Made by a program: the position numbers and the translations under genes
Origin: Leptonema illini DSM 21528
GTDB taxonomy: Bacteria; Spirochaetota; Leptospiria; Leptospirales; Leptonemataceae
Direction: 5' to 3'
Assembly: GCF_000243335.1 (NCBI RefSeq)
Contig: NZ_JH597773.1
Coordinates: 438,489-502,488, forward strand
DNA length: 64,000 nucleotides
Notes under the pieces: generated by a model
Databases searched by the model: none
Told to the model about the DNA's origin: nothing
What the model saw: the letters and a program-made list of their open reading frames with translations, nothing else
Part shown: positions 37,026 through 44,794 of the stretch, in pieces
Layout of the letters: each line of letters begins with the position of its first letter
How positions within the stretch are numbered: the first letter of the stretch is position 1

Positions 37026-38102
37026 TCACTCCGCTACACAGAAATTGAGAATCTCTTGTAACGAACCTTCGCCGGTTAGCACGTTCATCGTTGCCACAGC
37101 CTCACTGCATTTTCCGTAGACCTGCTCCATCCGATCGCGTATATCGCTCAGCGACTGAATTGAGTTCTGTAGCATGTCGTCGCCCTGCACTGCTTTTACG
37201 TAGGCAAGCGATAGAGAGCGCGGTTGTTGATCTCCAAGTTCCGCCATGATATAGTGAGCGTATGCTCGAGAGCCGAAGGAATTCTGCTTACCCGTCGGTG
37301 CAACCGTTGCCGCCGCTTGTACGAGCGCTCGGATCGCCTTCTTCGCAAGCTCTTTGTCACCGGCTCCTTTCAGGTTTTCGTTCAACAGTGTGCGATCGAT
37401 ATTGATATACGTGTAGAAGATACCCGAGGCAAACTCGGTGTCGCCCATGTGGCCGGCACCTACATCTTCCTCACCTTTATTCAGATCGTCGACAGCTGTG
37501 AAGAAGTCGTCTTCAACGACTACCTTTTGAACGGAGAAGGAATGCGCCACTTGTGCTGCCGCCTCGACATTGAATTTCGGATCGCTTGCCAGCATTCGGC
37601 CGAACAGCGCAATATCGGCACCACTATTTTCCGCTCTCAGTAGCTCCAGCTGCTCCTCTGTCGGTGCACTTTTTGCCTTAATGAGTTCGCCTGTTAAAGC
37701 AAAGATGGCCTTCTGCTCTTCCGGCGAAACAAACGCGAGTTGCTCAATGTGAAGCACTGTGGGCAGCTTCTCCTTCTCGCCCTTCAGTTTTCCAAAACAG
37801 CCGGCAATACTTCTTGCCCACGCTATGGCATCCTTCTCGGCAATACCACCCGCCTTAAGCTTTTCGTAGACGTCCTCGCCTATGCGCTTCGAACGGATTC
37901 CCAGGCCACCATCGATACTGATTCCACCAAGCCCTTCCTGGAAAACCGAAGATGTTCGCCAGGCTCGCTTCAAGCTCTGCGACGATATGCGCAATCGCGT
38001 CGTGCCGCCGACAACAGCCGTCTTGGGGCGACCGAGATCATCCCGGTTCAAATTCGACGGCGGGTAGGACGTCAACATGTGTATTTGCAAAAACCTTTTC
38101 AT
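37026..38102 (-). CDS. cas7e: Cascade backbone subunit Cas7e (Cse4/CasC)
   Basis: A 358-residue Cas7e; six copies form the crRNA-holding backbone whose thumbs flip out every sixth base. FLQIHMLTSYPPSNLNRDDLGRPKTA and RLRISSQSLKRAWRTS are strongly conserved; FASGIFYTYINID and ATVAPTGKQNSFGSRAYAHY are typical of the C-terminal half. SD and spacing are normal for this operon. Confidence 0.95.
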   Translation of the reverse strand: MKRFLQIHMLTSYPPSNLNRDDLGRPKTAVVGGTTRLRISSQSLKRAWRTSSVFQEGLGGISIDGGLGIRSKRIGEDVYEKLKAGGIAEKDAIAWARSIAGCFGKLKGEKEKLPTVLHIEQLAFVSPEEQKAIFALTGELIKAKSAPTEEQLELLRAENSGADIALFGRMLASDPKFNVEAAAQVAHSFSVQKVVVEDDFFTAVDDLNKGEEDVGAGHMGDTEFASGIFYTYINIDRTLLNENLKGAGDKELAKKAIRALVQAAATVAPTGKQNSFGSRAYAHYIMAELGDQQPRSLSLAYVKAVQGDDMLQNSIQSLSDIRDRMEQVYGKCSEAVATMNVLTGEGSLQEILNFCVAE

Positions 38103-38141
38103 ACCAGTCTCCTTGTTTTATCGTAAAATTAAATCCTTACT

Positions 38142-38687
38142 CTACTCCGAATCGCTATCTTGCGATTCGCTCGAAGCATCAAGGGTTGTTCCTGTATAGT
38201 ACAGGTAGGCCCATTCCTTGCGCGTCTGATCATTCCAGAACGTCAGCGACTTTGCAAGATCCTGAACATTCACCTTTTCATCCAGCAGGCGAACCATGCG
38301 AATCATCATCACATACAGTTCCGTATCATCCTCCGTTTTCAGGAGCCTACGAAACCGCAAATCACTGATGCGAGCCTTACTATCCTTATTCTCTGGGCCC
38401 ATTGATCGTGCCACCGGAACAGTCACTCTGTTCGGCTTCACGTGGGCCAGAACACCGGCAACAATAGGCATACGCGTGCGTTGCATCGTCATCGAAAGTC
38501 CAAAAGGCCTTATCGCTTTGAGCAAGGCGAAATAAGCTGGCGTCAGTGCTGCCTCGTCCGGTGAATGGGCACGCCGCAACTCAGCTCTGTCACCAGGTAA
38601 GTCTTGCAACGCAAGCCACCATTGCTCAATGGCAGCCCACGCTGCTTTGTAATCCACAGGCCCTTTACTCTGTGGTTGTGCTTTCAT
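38142..38687 (-). CDS. cse2: Cascade small subunit Cse2 (CasB)
   Basis: A 181-residue helical protein that forms a dimer in the belly of Cascade and steadies the R-loop. WWLALQDLPGDRAELRRAHSPDEAALTPAYFALL and FRRLLKTEDDTELYVMMIRMVRLLD are characteristic. It overlaps cse1 by four bases. Confidence 0.92.
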   Translation of the reverse strand: MKAQPQSKGPVDYKAAWAAIEQWWLALQDLPGDRAELRRAHSPDEAALTPAYFALLKAIRPFGLSMTMQRTRMPIVAGVLAHVKPNRVTVPVARSMGPENKDSKARISDLRFRRLLKTEDDTELYVMMIRMVRLLDEKVNVQDLAKSLTFWNDQTRKEWAYLYYTGTTLDASSESQDSDSE

Positions 38688-40291
38688 ACCATGCCTCCTT
38701 TAGCTGCGGCACTGATGCCCAGCTTCTCACTGAATTTATTGCTTCGATTGAAGATCAGCAGATCTCTGCGGGCGCGGACTACTCGCGGCATTTTTTCGTC
38801 TTTGCGCATACCATCCTCTTTGCCTTCATCGAGGGAGATCTGACTCGAATAGTGGTCATACAAATCCATGGATACCTTCTGAAGAGCTTTAAGCCAGTTC
38901 CGGAGTACGGGCGCCGGATCCTCAATTACCTTCATGACTTCCCTTAACGAATCATAGTAATTTGGTTCTGTGCTCTGCCAGAATTCGGTCTTGACGAAAT
39001 CAAGATCACCTCTCACAGAAGCGCCGGAATCGAAGAAGGCCAATTGAACGGCCTTTCGTGTGTTCGACGCAATGTCATTCGCGACATCGGCCATTGCTGT
39101 TGCGTACGGCGCAAATTCCTTTCGCAATGCTTCATCAGGCATCGGCCAGTAAGGCATTCTTGCCTCATACCAACAGCGTGCCTTCATGTTATCCATGTCA
39201 TAACCAAAGGCATATATTGCATAATCCTTCGTCGTACTTCCTGATCGCAACCGGTTGCCAAGAACACGGACAACGATCGCCCTTTCTTTCTCACCGACAT
39301 CTGCGATAACGAAATCGGGCCAATGACGATACGTAAAACCGCCCGGCTGCGGATGCACCGGTCGAAGGACGCCTTTGTCGTTGTAATACGGCGATAAAGG
39401 ATGCAGGATTCCTGCCGCATAGTTTGCCCCATGAGGGACAGTTGCATACTGACGATAGAACTTAGCACCGGCAGCGTTACAAATACTACAGGCTCCCTCT
39501 TCCTCGCTCGCCGGGAACAGGCGAATACGCCGCGGCGTCGCCCAGAAGGTCTGCGCCGGATGAATATGCGAACCTAGTATCTCCGTACCGGCTGTCTTAC
39601 TAAGTTTGGTGGCCGCCATCCACGGGAAGATGGCCTGCAAAGCCTTCAGAGAAGGCTTACATTGGGTCGCCGAAAGATCCTCCTTTAGGAGAACGTTCAG
39701 CCAGGCAGTATGCCACAGAGTCTGAAACTTTGGCTCTTGAGGTAAGACAATCGTTGTCAAGGGCCCGCCGCCGCGAAGAGAGGTTCGATGACCAGCGCCA
39801 CCGCTCGGCGCATTAGTCTGCAAGGTTAACAAAGCCGTCGCTGTGCAGGCTGGGCACATCTGCTGAATCTGATTGCGCTTCACGAAATGATCGGCATTGT
39901 TCTTGATCGTGTTGGCTCCCGGCGCCTCAATCAAAAGACTACCAATCGGCGTGCCTTCCTCAGCGGCTAACTCAAGATCTTGAAAAAAACGCGGGCCAGG
40001 CCCATCGAGCTCGAAGGCTGTAGCATAGACTGCCATGCTACTCTCAAGATCTGCCATCGCCGGCGGCTTCAAAAAGAGTTCTTCCCAATCCTCCGGTTCA
40101 GCCGGTGTTAGCACTGTCTGCAAAAGACCAATAAAGAACTGGATGAGCGCACCGTTGAAGTCGGGTCGCACTGCATCCAGACGCACGACAGGATCGGACT
40201 CAAGATTCTCAACCATTTGTGCAGGTCGAATGATCTCACGTCGGCCGCTCCGCCGTAGAACAGGAATCCATGCTTCTTTTAGAAGATTCAT
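38684..40291 (-). CDS. cse1: Cascade large subunit Cse1 (CasA/Cas8e)
   Basis: A 535-residue Cas8e, which recognises the PAM and recruits Cas3. MNLLKEAWIPVLRRSGRREI is the usual N-terminus; a Cys pair (MCPACTATALL, and CSICNAAG further on) fits the zinc-binding part of many family members. ATG 40291 has GGAGG six bases upstream. An intrinsic terminator (40384-40421) lies upstream, so this gene must have its own promoter in 40292-40383, where none is obvious to me. Confidence 0.95.
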   Translation of the reverse strand: MNLLKEAWIPVLRRSGRREIIRPAQMVENLESDPVVRLDAVRPDFNGALIQFFIGLLQTVLTPAEPEDWEELFLKPPAMADLESSMAVYATAFELDGPGPRFFQDLELAAEEGTPIGSLLIEAPGANTIKNNADHFVKRNQIQQMCPACTATALLTLQTNAPSGGAGHRTSLRGGGPLTTIVLPQEPKFQTLWHTAWLNVLLKEDLSATQCKPSLKALQAIFPWMAATKLSKTAGTEILGSHIHPAQTFWATPRRIRLFPASEEEGACSICNAAGAKFYRQYATVPHGANYAAGILHPLSPYYNDKGVLRPVHPQPGGFTYRHWPDFVIADVGEKERAIVVRVLGNRLRSGSTTKDYAIYAFGYDMDNMKARCWYEARMPYWPMPDEALRKEFAPYATAMADVANDIASNTRKAVQLAFFDSGASVRGDLDFVKTEFWQSTEPNYYDSLREVMKVIEDPAPVLRNWLKALQKVSMDLYDHYSSQISLDEGKEDGMRKDEKMPRVVRARRDLLIFNRSNKFSEKLGISAAAKGGMV

Positions 40292-40383
40292 TACTACCTC
40301 CGATTTATGAATTAAAACACGCTGTCAGGACAAAAGAGAGTAGCCCCTCTGAAAAACTGGTTGCATCTATCGTCCCAACGGAG

Positions 40384-40421
40384 AAAAAAAGCCGGGCGGA
40401 GTGTACCAGACTCCTCCCGGC
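40384..40421 (-). terminator. Intrinsic terminator between DUF3892 and cse1
   Basis: On the minus strand GCCGGG-A-GGAGT, a 7-base loop and ACTCC-G-CCCGGC form an 11-base-pair stem with one bulge or mismatch, followed by seven Ts. It ends the DUF3892 transcript 14 bases past the stop and separates it from the Cascade genes. Confidence 0.9.
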
Positions 40422-40434
40422 GAGTGTTGAGCTA

Positions 40435-40725
40435 TCAACAATCCGGCAAGACGTCGAGGTTATTCCTCGTCGTTTTGTCGGGGTCCGTCCGCAGATAAGG
40501 CTTACCATCTCTTAGCACCACTATTACGGCAGCCTTGACTCCGCCTACATCCGTGTAGTAGGGGGAGCACTGCGATTGCGGATGCCCATTTTGCTGAATC
40601 TCTTGGATAGCAACAGCGGCGACTACTCGCAGCCCTTGCTCTTTCATGCAGAGAGCCTTCGTTCGCTTCTCTGCATCTCTTTCAACGTGTGTCACCTTTC
40701 GTGACCAAGGGGGAATAACTGGCAT
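40435..40725 (-). CDS. DUF3892 protein, candidate cargo of a Cascade-controlled promoter
   Basis: A 96-residue protein. VTHVERDAEKRTKAL, an alternating helix/strand middle and KPYLRTDPDKTTRNNLDVLPDC match the DUF3892 pattern (YLRTDxxxxxxNNLDxLPxC). No catalytic motif or membrane segment is visible. AGGAGG lies seven bases before ATG 40725, a strong ribosome-binding site. It stands between cas3 and cse1 with its own promoter (TTGTCT/TATTCT, 40776-40804) and terminator, so it is a separate unit inside the cas locus. The upstream promoter overlaps a site matched by the mini-CRISPR spacer. It could be a Cascade-repressed toxin, a regulator or an immune accessory; nothing in the sequence decides. 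Confidence 0.8.
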   Translation of the reverse strand: MPVIPPWSRKVTHVERDAEKRTKALCMKEQGLRVVAAVAIQEIQQNGHPQSQCSPYYTDVGGVKAAVIVVLRDGKPYLRTDPDKTTRNNLDVLPDC

Positions 40726-40775
40726 CTTCTGCCTCCTTGCTCAGGCCTCTAGTGCCGTGTGAGCTCTACTTAATA

Positions 40776-40828
40776 AGAATACTACGCTATCCAACAATAG
40801 ACAAGTAAAAAGAGCGATGAAATATAAT
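40776..40828. promoter_or_regulatory. Overlapping divergent promoters in the cas3-DUF3892 gap
   Basis: Minus strand: -35 TTGTCT (40799-40804), 17 bases, -10 TATTCT (40776-40781), facing DUF3892. Plus strand: -35 TAGACA (40798-40803), 19 bases, -10 TATAAT (40823-40828), facing the mini-CRISPR. The two -35 boxes overlap almost completely, so one DNA-bound complex would control both directions. Confidence 0.65.
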
Positions 40829-40838
40829 GACTTGGCTT
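40803..40838 (+). promoter_or_regulatory. Predicted Cascade target site of the mini-CRISPR RNA
   Basis: PAM AAG (40803-40805) is followed by TAAAAAGAGCGATGAAA (40806-40822). The mini-CRISPR spacer begins TAAAACGAGCGGTGAAA. Fifteen of 17 bases match; the mismatches are at positions 6 and 12, which type I-E Cascade flips out. From position 18 the match ends. The site covers the plus-strand -10/-35 spacer and touches the minus-strand -35 box. Confidence 0.8.
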
Positions 40839-40884
40839 TTTTTTCATTTCGGAGTTTTCGGTTAGGGTTGGCCGATTTCTCTGG

Positions 40885-40975
40885 CAAAGCCTCAAATTCT
40901 TGGGGATGAACCGTAAAACGAGCGGTGAAAGGCAGACAAAGCCGCTTTCTTCCCCACAAATGTGGGGCTTCACTT
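40885..40975 (+). ncRNA. Degenerate mini-CRISPR encoding a CreR/CreA-like regulatory crRNA
   Basis: Two repeat-like 29-mers flank a 33-base spacer (40914-40946). Unit 1 (40885-40913): CAAAG, stem CCTCAA, loop ATTC, stem TTGGGG, handle ATGAACCG. Unit 2 (40947-40975): TTCTT, stem CCCCAC, loop AAAT, stem GTGGGG, CTTCACTT. Both keep the 5+6+4+6+8 architecture of the array repeat, and unit 1 keeps the complete GGGGATGAACCG end. Orientation is opposite to the main array. Unit 2 overlaps the last bases of cas3. Established cases of such elements (CreA of CreTA modules; CreR cas-repressing RNAs, reported for types I-B, I-E and V-A) guide Cascade to promoters by limited complementarity without cleavage. 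Confidence 0.85.
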
Positions 40976-43747
40976 TTGGGCCTCCAGCCGGAGGCCCAAT
41001 TTTTCTGAATAGACAAATCTTTCCTGCTTGGTCGTTTCGCCCAGGCTCCTGTAGAGACCTTGCTCCAGCTGTTCAAAAGGCAAAAGGGAGCCACCACGGC
41101 CCTGATCAGGAAGGCGCCGCTCGGCTTCTTCGATTATCCTTCTCAATTCGGAGGGCAAAACGACCTCGACAGGGCGAAACTTTACCTCGCTCAATGCAAA
41201 CGACTGGTCGTTACTGGCAACGAGTGGCCGCACAGTAGACCCTTCAAGCAAGCAGAGCCTGTAGGTCCTTGTTTCATCGGTAAGGCGCGTCGGTGCAGAA
41301 TGATCGGGCCAGGGATTGAGATCGCTGCTTTGCAGGAAGCCCTTCTCTAAATCGATGAGATTCGTCTGTGCTGTGAAACCGGCTTTATCGTCTGCCGAGT
41401 GAGCCCGGTGACTCTGTTCTACTAAGGCATGCGGAGTCTCTGTCTCGCCGTACACCGCCTCAATCAAATATCGCAACCTTGCAGGGATCTCGATCTGACG
41501 TTCACGTTTCAAGACGCTGGCCGTGCGCCAGAGAATACCATGATTCTGATAAACCTTTGCACCACCGGGAAAGCATCCCATGTACCAGTCTGCTTCGATC
41601 GTAGTGTCAGGATCCGGTCCAAAGATGATTACGGTTCCGACACCTCGTCCATCTACCGTGTCGATACGATTCCCGGATTGGTCGCGAGCATGACGTCGCA
41701 AACGACCGACTCGCTGAATGACGAGATCAATCGGACAGAGGTCGGTGATCATTTCGTCGAAATCAAGATCAAGCGATTGTTCAACTACCTGCGTCGCAAG
41801 GAGAATCCTCCCTGCCCGCTCAGCGCTCGTCGATTCCTTACCAAAAGTACGAAGCACTCGTTCTTCAATGTCGCTGCGATGCCCCATAGCAAAACGAGAA
41901 TGAAAGACGAAAAGTTTATCGGCATCTATCTCTACCGATAATTGATCATAGGCCCGCTGCACATCGGCAACCGTGTTGCGAATCCAGACCGCGCAGCGAC
42001 CCTCTCGCGAAATTTCGGCCAACCGCTCTACGACGGGTTCAATGGCACCATCCTCAGAGGTGAGGAACTCCACACCGACCGAACGACAGTGTCTCGCAGA
42101 CGGCTCAATGGGGATGAAGTCAACCTTGCCGGATTCCACAATGGTAATGAGAGGATAGTGCATCTCTTCTCTGAGGTTTACTTCAGGTTCATCGCCCTGG
42201 CCGTTACAGCCGGACAGGTAGGCTGCGCCAAGGCTCTCTTTCATGGATACGGGCAGCGTAGCCGAAAGCAGAACAACACTACGGCCCTGCTGCGCTTGAA
42301 ACTTGATGAGTGATTCGAGCAACTCCTGCATGTACGCGTCATAAGCATGCACCTCATCAACGATGAGTATCTTACGAGAAAGCCCGAACATACGCAGAGT
42401 ATTATGCTTGGAGTATATCACCGAAAGCAAGGCCTGATCAATGCTACCGACACCGACCTGAGCAAGGAAGGCCTTTCGGGCGCGATCAGCGATCCATGTA
42501 TTGCAGGCGGCCTTGGTAGTTTGCTGTTCCTCTGCGTCTGTTGCGTTAAACTCAACGTCCGTAACACGCGAATGCTCTGGCAGGAGAGAATCCTGAAAAG
42601 CTGCGTTCAATTCAGGGCGACCATGGGCAAGAATCAGCGATGCATTCGAGCCGGCAGCGAAGTAGTTGCTATAAATGGCAGCAAGGCGCGAGTACATGCC
42701 GTTTGAAGTTGCCATAGTCGGCAAGGCGAAATAAAACCCTTCGACATTCTCCTTATCCATCAGGCTTGCCGTCAATAGGAGGGCTGCTTCTGTCTTACCT
42801 GCGCCTGCGATGTCTTCAATGATGTACAGGGCAGGCCCCCGCCCCTCAGTCGCCTGAAGCATGGCCGTCTGTAGCGGTGTAGGCGTATAGGGTTTGAATG
42901 TGGGAAACAACTCTTCCCATGGGTTGGTTAGTTTTCGCCGAGGTACGGCAACCAACCCCTGCCGAAGTAAGGCTGCATCTGCAAGCTCAAGCGACTCTGA
43001 AAAAGCCTTCTTAAGATCGAACTCACTGGCATGCTCTTTAGTGAACGGCAGGTTCAGGGGGAAATTATCTGACGAAGAGCCGGTCCAGTCAGCAAGGATG
43101 ATCAAACCAGAGAGTGGAAACGAAAATCTCGCTAATTCCGGTCTCACTGACCGCGTTTTCGCCCATTGCTGCATAGCGGTCAGGCTTCCAGGCAGCAAGT
43201 GCAAGAGATCGTCAATATATGCCTTAGCAGCAAGCTGAACTTTATCGTCGTACAGCTGCCTCAGCGGCGGCGGGGTGGATGGATCCAAAGCTTCCACCGG
43301 TTTGCCGTGATGCCCAAAACTTGCCGTTAACAGAGGGCGAATCGAACGATTCAAAACACCCATATCATCGGATGATAAGTCGCTAAGTTGGTCCTTAATC
43401 TGCCCCCATATCGATGCATCCCAGAATCCAAAACCTGAAGAAGGGTGAGAGGCCCTGCTTGCATAACTAATGCCTGTCCGCCCCGTCAAAAGTGTGGCCA
43501 ATTGAGGAATCTTGAATTGAAAATCGAGGGCAAACTTGCCGAGATCATGAATGGCGGTCAAAAAAGTGACGAGATCAGCAAGAACATCGCGCTCAACCTG
43601 TAGCCTACGTGCCCAATCGTGTACGAAGGCCGGATGTCGTAGCAGCCATTGTCGGGCCACGGCCGCAACGTCCAGCATGTGGAGAACGAGGGGGCGCCAG
43701 CGGCCAGATTCTCCGTCGGCCTTGCCCCAGAATCGAAGATAGTGCAT
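40970..43747 (-). CDS. cas3: CRISPR-associated helicase/nuclease Cas3, type I-E
   Basis: About 925 residues. N-terminal HD nuclease (HMLDVAAVA, AIHDLGKFAL, FGHHGKP, LADWTGS), then SF2 helicase (Walker A EDIAGAGKTEAALL, Walker B DEVHAYD, motif III LLSATLP, motifs V/VI LLATQVVEQSLDLDFDEM and QRVGRLRRH), then a C-terminal domain. It degrades DNA after Cascade forms a full R-loop. ATG 43747 is preferred; TTG 43753 is in frame. A promoter just upstream would give an almost leaderless mRNA. The stop lies within repeat-like unit 2 of the mini-CRISPR. Confidence 0.95.
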   Translation of the reverse strand: MHYLRFWGKADGESGRWRPLVLHMLDVAAVARQWLLRHPAFVHDWARRLQVERDVLADLVTFLTAIHDLGKFALDFQFKIPQLATLLTGRTGISYASRASHPSSGFGFWDASIWGQIKDQLSDLSSDDMGVLNRSIRPLLTASFGHHGKPVEALDPSTPPPLRQLYDDKVQLAAKAYIDDLLHLLPGSLTAMQQWAKTRSVRPELARFSFPLSGLIILADWTGSSSDNFPLNLPFTKEHASEFDLKKAFSESLELADAALLRQGLVAVPRRKLTNPWEELFPTFKPYTPTPLQTAMLQATEGRGPALYIIEDIAGAGKTEAALLLTASLMDKENVEGFYFALPTMATSNGMYSRLAAIYSNYFAAGSNASLILAHGRPELNAAFQDSLLPEHSRVTDVEFNATDAEEQQTTKAACNTWIADRARKAFLAQVGVGSIDQALLSVIYSKHNTLRMFGLSRKILIVDEVHAYDAYMQELLESLIKFQAQQGRSVVLLSATLPVSMKESLGAAYLSGCNGQGDEPEVNLREEMHYPLITIVESGKVDFIPIEPSARHCRSVGVEFLTSEDGAIEPVVERLAEISREGRCAVWIRNTVADVQRAYDQLSVEIDADKLFVFHSRFAMGHRSDIEERVLRTFGKESTSAERAGRILLATQVVEQSLDLDFDEMITDLCPIDLVIQRVGRLRRHARDQSGNRIDTVDGRGVGTVIIFGPDPDTTIEADWYMGCFPGGAKVYQNHGILWRTASVLKRERQIEIPARLRYLIEAVYGETETPHALVEQSHRAHSADDKAGFTAQTNLIDLEKGFLQSSDLNPWPDHSAPTRLTDETRTYRLCLLEGSTVRPLVASNDQSFALSEVKFRPVEVVLPSELRRIIEEAERRLPDQGRGGSLLPFEQLEQGLYRSLGETTKQERFVYSEKLGLRLEAQK

Positions 43748-43757
43748 TCGCAATCGG

Positions 43758-43785
43758 ATTCTATACTACAGCAAGGATATTTCAA
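43758..43785 (-). promoter_or_regulatory. Probable cas3 promoter
   Basis: Minus-strand -35 TTGAAA (43780-43785) and -10 TAGAAT (43758-43763) are 16 bases apart. The start would fall near 43751, four bases before ATG 43747, so cas3 mRNA would be nearly leaderless, or a further promoter lies upstream. Confidence 0.55.
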
Positions 43786-43936
43786 GTTCTTTTCCATACA
43801 GATGGATCAAAATCCGAAACGTAGATTTCTTCGTCGGTAACTGAAATCCCATTACGAAACGCACAGCCCTATTTCCTTGATCCCGGGATCGAATTTTAGC
43901 GAAAAACGCTCCTTTTTACCCGCCCCTCCCCCGACA

Positions 43937-44134
43937 TCACAATATCAAACTAACGATCAATACCAGAAGCGGCGGTATAACGATCACGCCGATGATCGCA
44001 CAGAGAACGAGTATAACGACAGATTCAATGAGGATCTTGCGTTTCCAAGGATCCACTTCCACACTTCCAGATCTGAGCTTCGGCTCTCGAAAGCTTTTCG
44101 CTTCCCGATTATGGCCCCTCAATTCGATACTCAT
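43937..44134 (-). CDS. Small single-pass membrane protein
   Basis: A 65-residue product with a charged N-terminal half and one long C-terminal membrane helix (ILIESVVILVLCAIIGVIVI). Its ATG overlaps the stop of the upstream 94-residue gene by one base (TGATG), so the two are coupled. No family recognised. Its closeness to the cas locus may be accidental. Confidence 0.6.
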   Translation of the reverse strand: MSIELRGHNREAKSFREPKLRSGSVEVDPWKRKILIESVVILVLCAIIGVIVIPPLLVLIVSLIL

Positions 44135-44418
44135 CAGAACTGCACTCCTTCAAGCTCTGGAAAACCCTCCAGCTCTCCTCCGTCGTTCCATATACTTACG
44201 GTCGCCCCGACAAGCAGTGCATATTCTTGAACCGCAGACTCTACGTTTTCCGGACCGGCCGTCCATCCGGTTAACTCAGGCGGAGCCGGTAAGCCATCGA
44301 GATCACCCGAAACAGTGTGACGATCCTCGGGCCAGCCGATGGTGCGATGATGCAGCTCGCCATGGTAGCGAATGACCCGTCCGTCCGGCAGCGTCAATAA
44401 TGCCTCGACAATTCTCAT
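44134..44418 (-). CDS. Small protein of unknown function
   Basis: A 94-residue soluble protein: MRIVEALLTLPDGRVIRYHG, then a proline-rich middle and an acidic end (VSIWNDGGELEGFPELEG). ATG 44418 has AGGAGG seven bases upstream, a strong signal. It is translated with the small membrane protein downstream. I do not recognise a family. Confidence 0.65.
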   Translation of the reverse strand: MRIVEALLTLPDGRVIRYHGELHHRTIGWPEDRHTVSGDLDGLPAPPELTGWTAGPENVESAVQEYALLVGATVSIWNDGGELEGFPELEGVQF

Positions 44419-44457
44419 CAACGGACCTCCTTTCAGGGTTCTACCATTTCCTTCAGA

Positions 44458-44610
44458 TCACCTTTTTCCTGTGCTGAAGACAATGAACTCTTTAAAAGGC
44501 GGTTCGTCTATAAGAACGGGATCTCCCGACTCCTCGAAATCCATTGCAAAACTGTTACCTCCATCATGAAAAATTCCACCCTGCTCAGAAAAAGGCAGTC
44601 GGAATGCGAT
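44458..44610 (-). pseudogene. Possible C-terminal gene fragment
   Basis: About 50 codons open on the minus strand encode FRLPFSEQGGIFHDGGNSF, MDFEESGDPVLIDEPP and KEFIVFSTGKR before TGA at 44458-44460. It looks protein-like in composition but has no usable start, with a stop just upstream. It may be the tail of a lost gene. The rest of 44422-44794 shows no gene. Confidence 0.35.
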
Positions 44611-44794
44611 TCCGGATTATTCGAAGCCTTCGGTTCTGATCGAGGTTAATCTGTGTACGTTTTTCAGAGCACCCGAGATGACGCCGCTTTACGGTCGTGT
44701 GTCTGAAGGTCATTTCCTGCTATCAAGATAATGGCTGGCGAGGACATCCCCTCTCCATCATAGGCAATTTTCCCTTACTCCCGTCCTATCAACC

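Noticed and set aside
40313-40325. Second match of the mini-CRISPR seed (TAAAAC) in front of cse1
   Set aside because: Only six contiguous bases match, the PAM would be AAT, and pairing fails at positions 7, 8 and 11; chance is enough.
40817-40908. A 30-codon plus-strand frame (ATG 40817 to TGA in repeat-like unit 1) and a 12-codon frame at ATG 40827, as possible CreT-type toxins
   Set aside because: Both start codons lie upstream of or within the -10 box of the only good plus-strand promoter, and neither has an SD. Without another start site they are not transcribed as mRNAs.
40947-40975. Stem CCCCAC/GTGGGG read only as a cas3 terminator
   Set aside because: On the cas3 strand no T tract follows, and the element fits repeat geometry with exact 33-base spacing to unit 1, so the mini-CRISPR reading is better.
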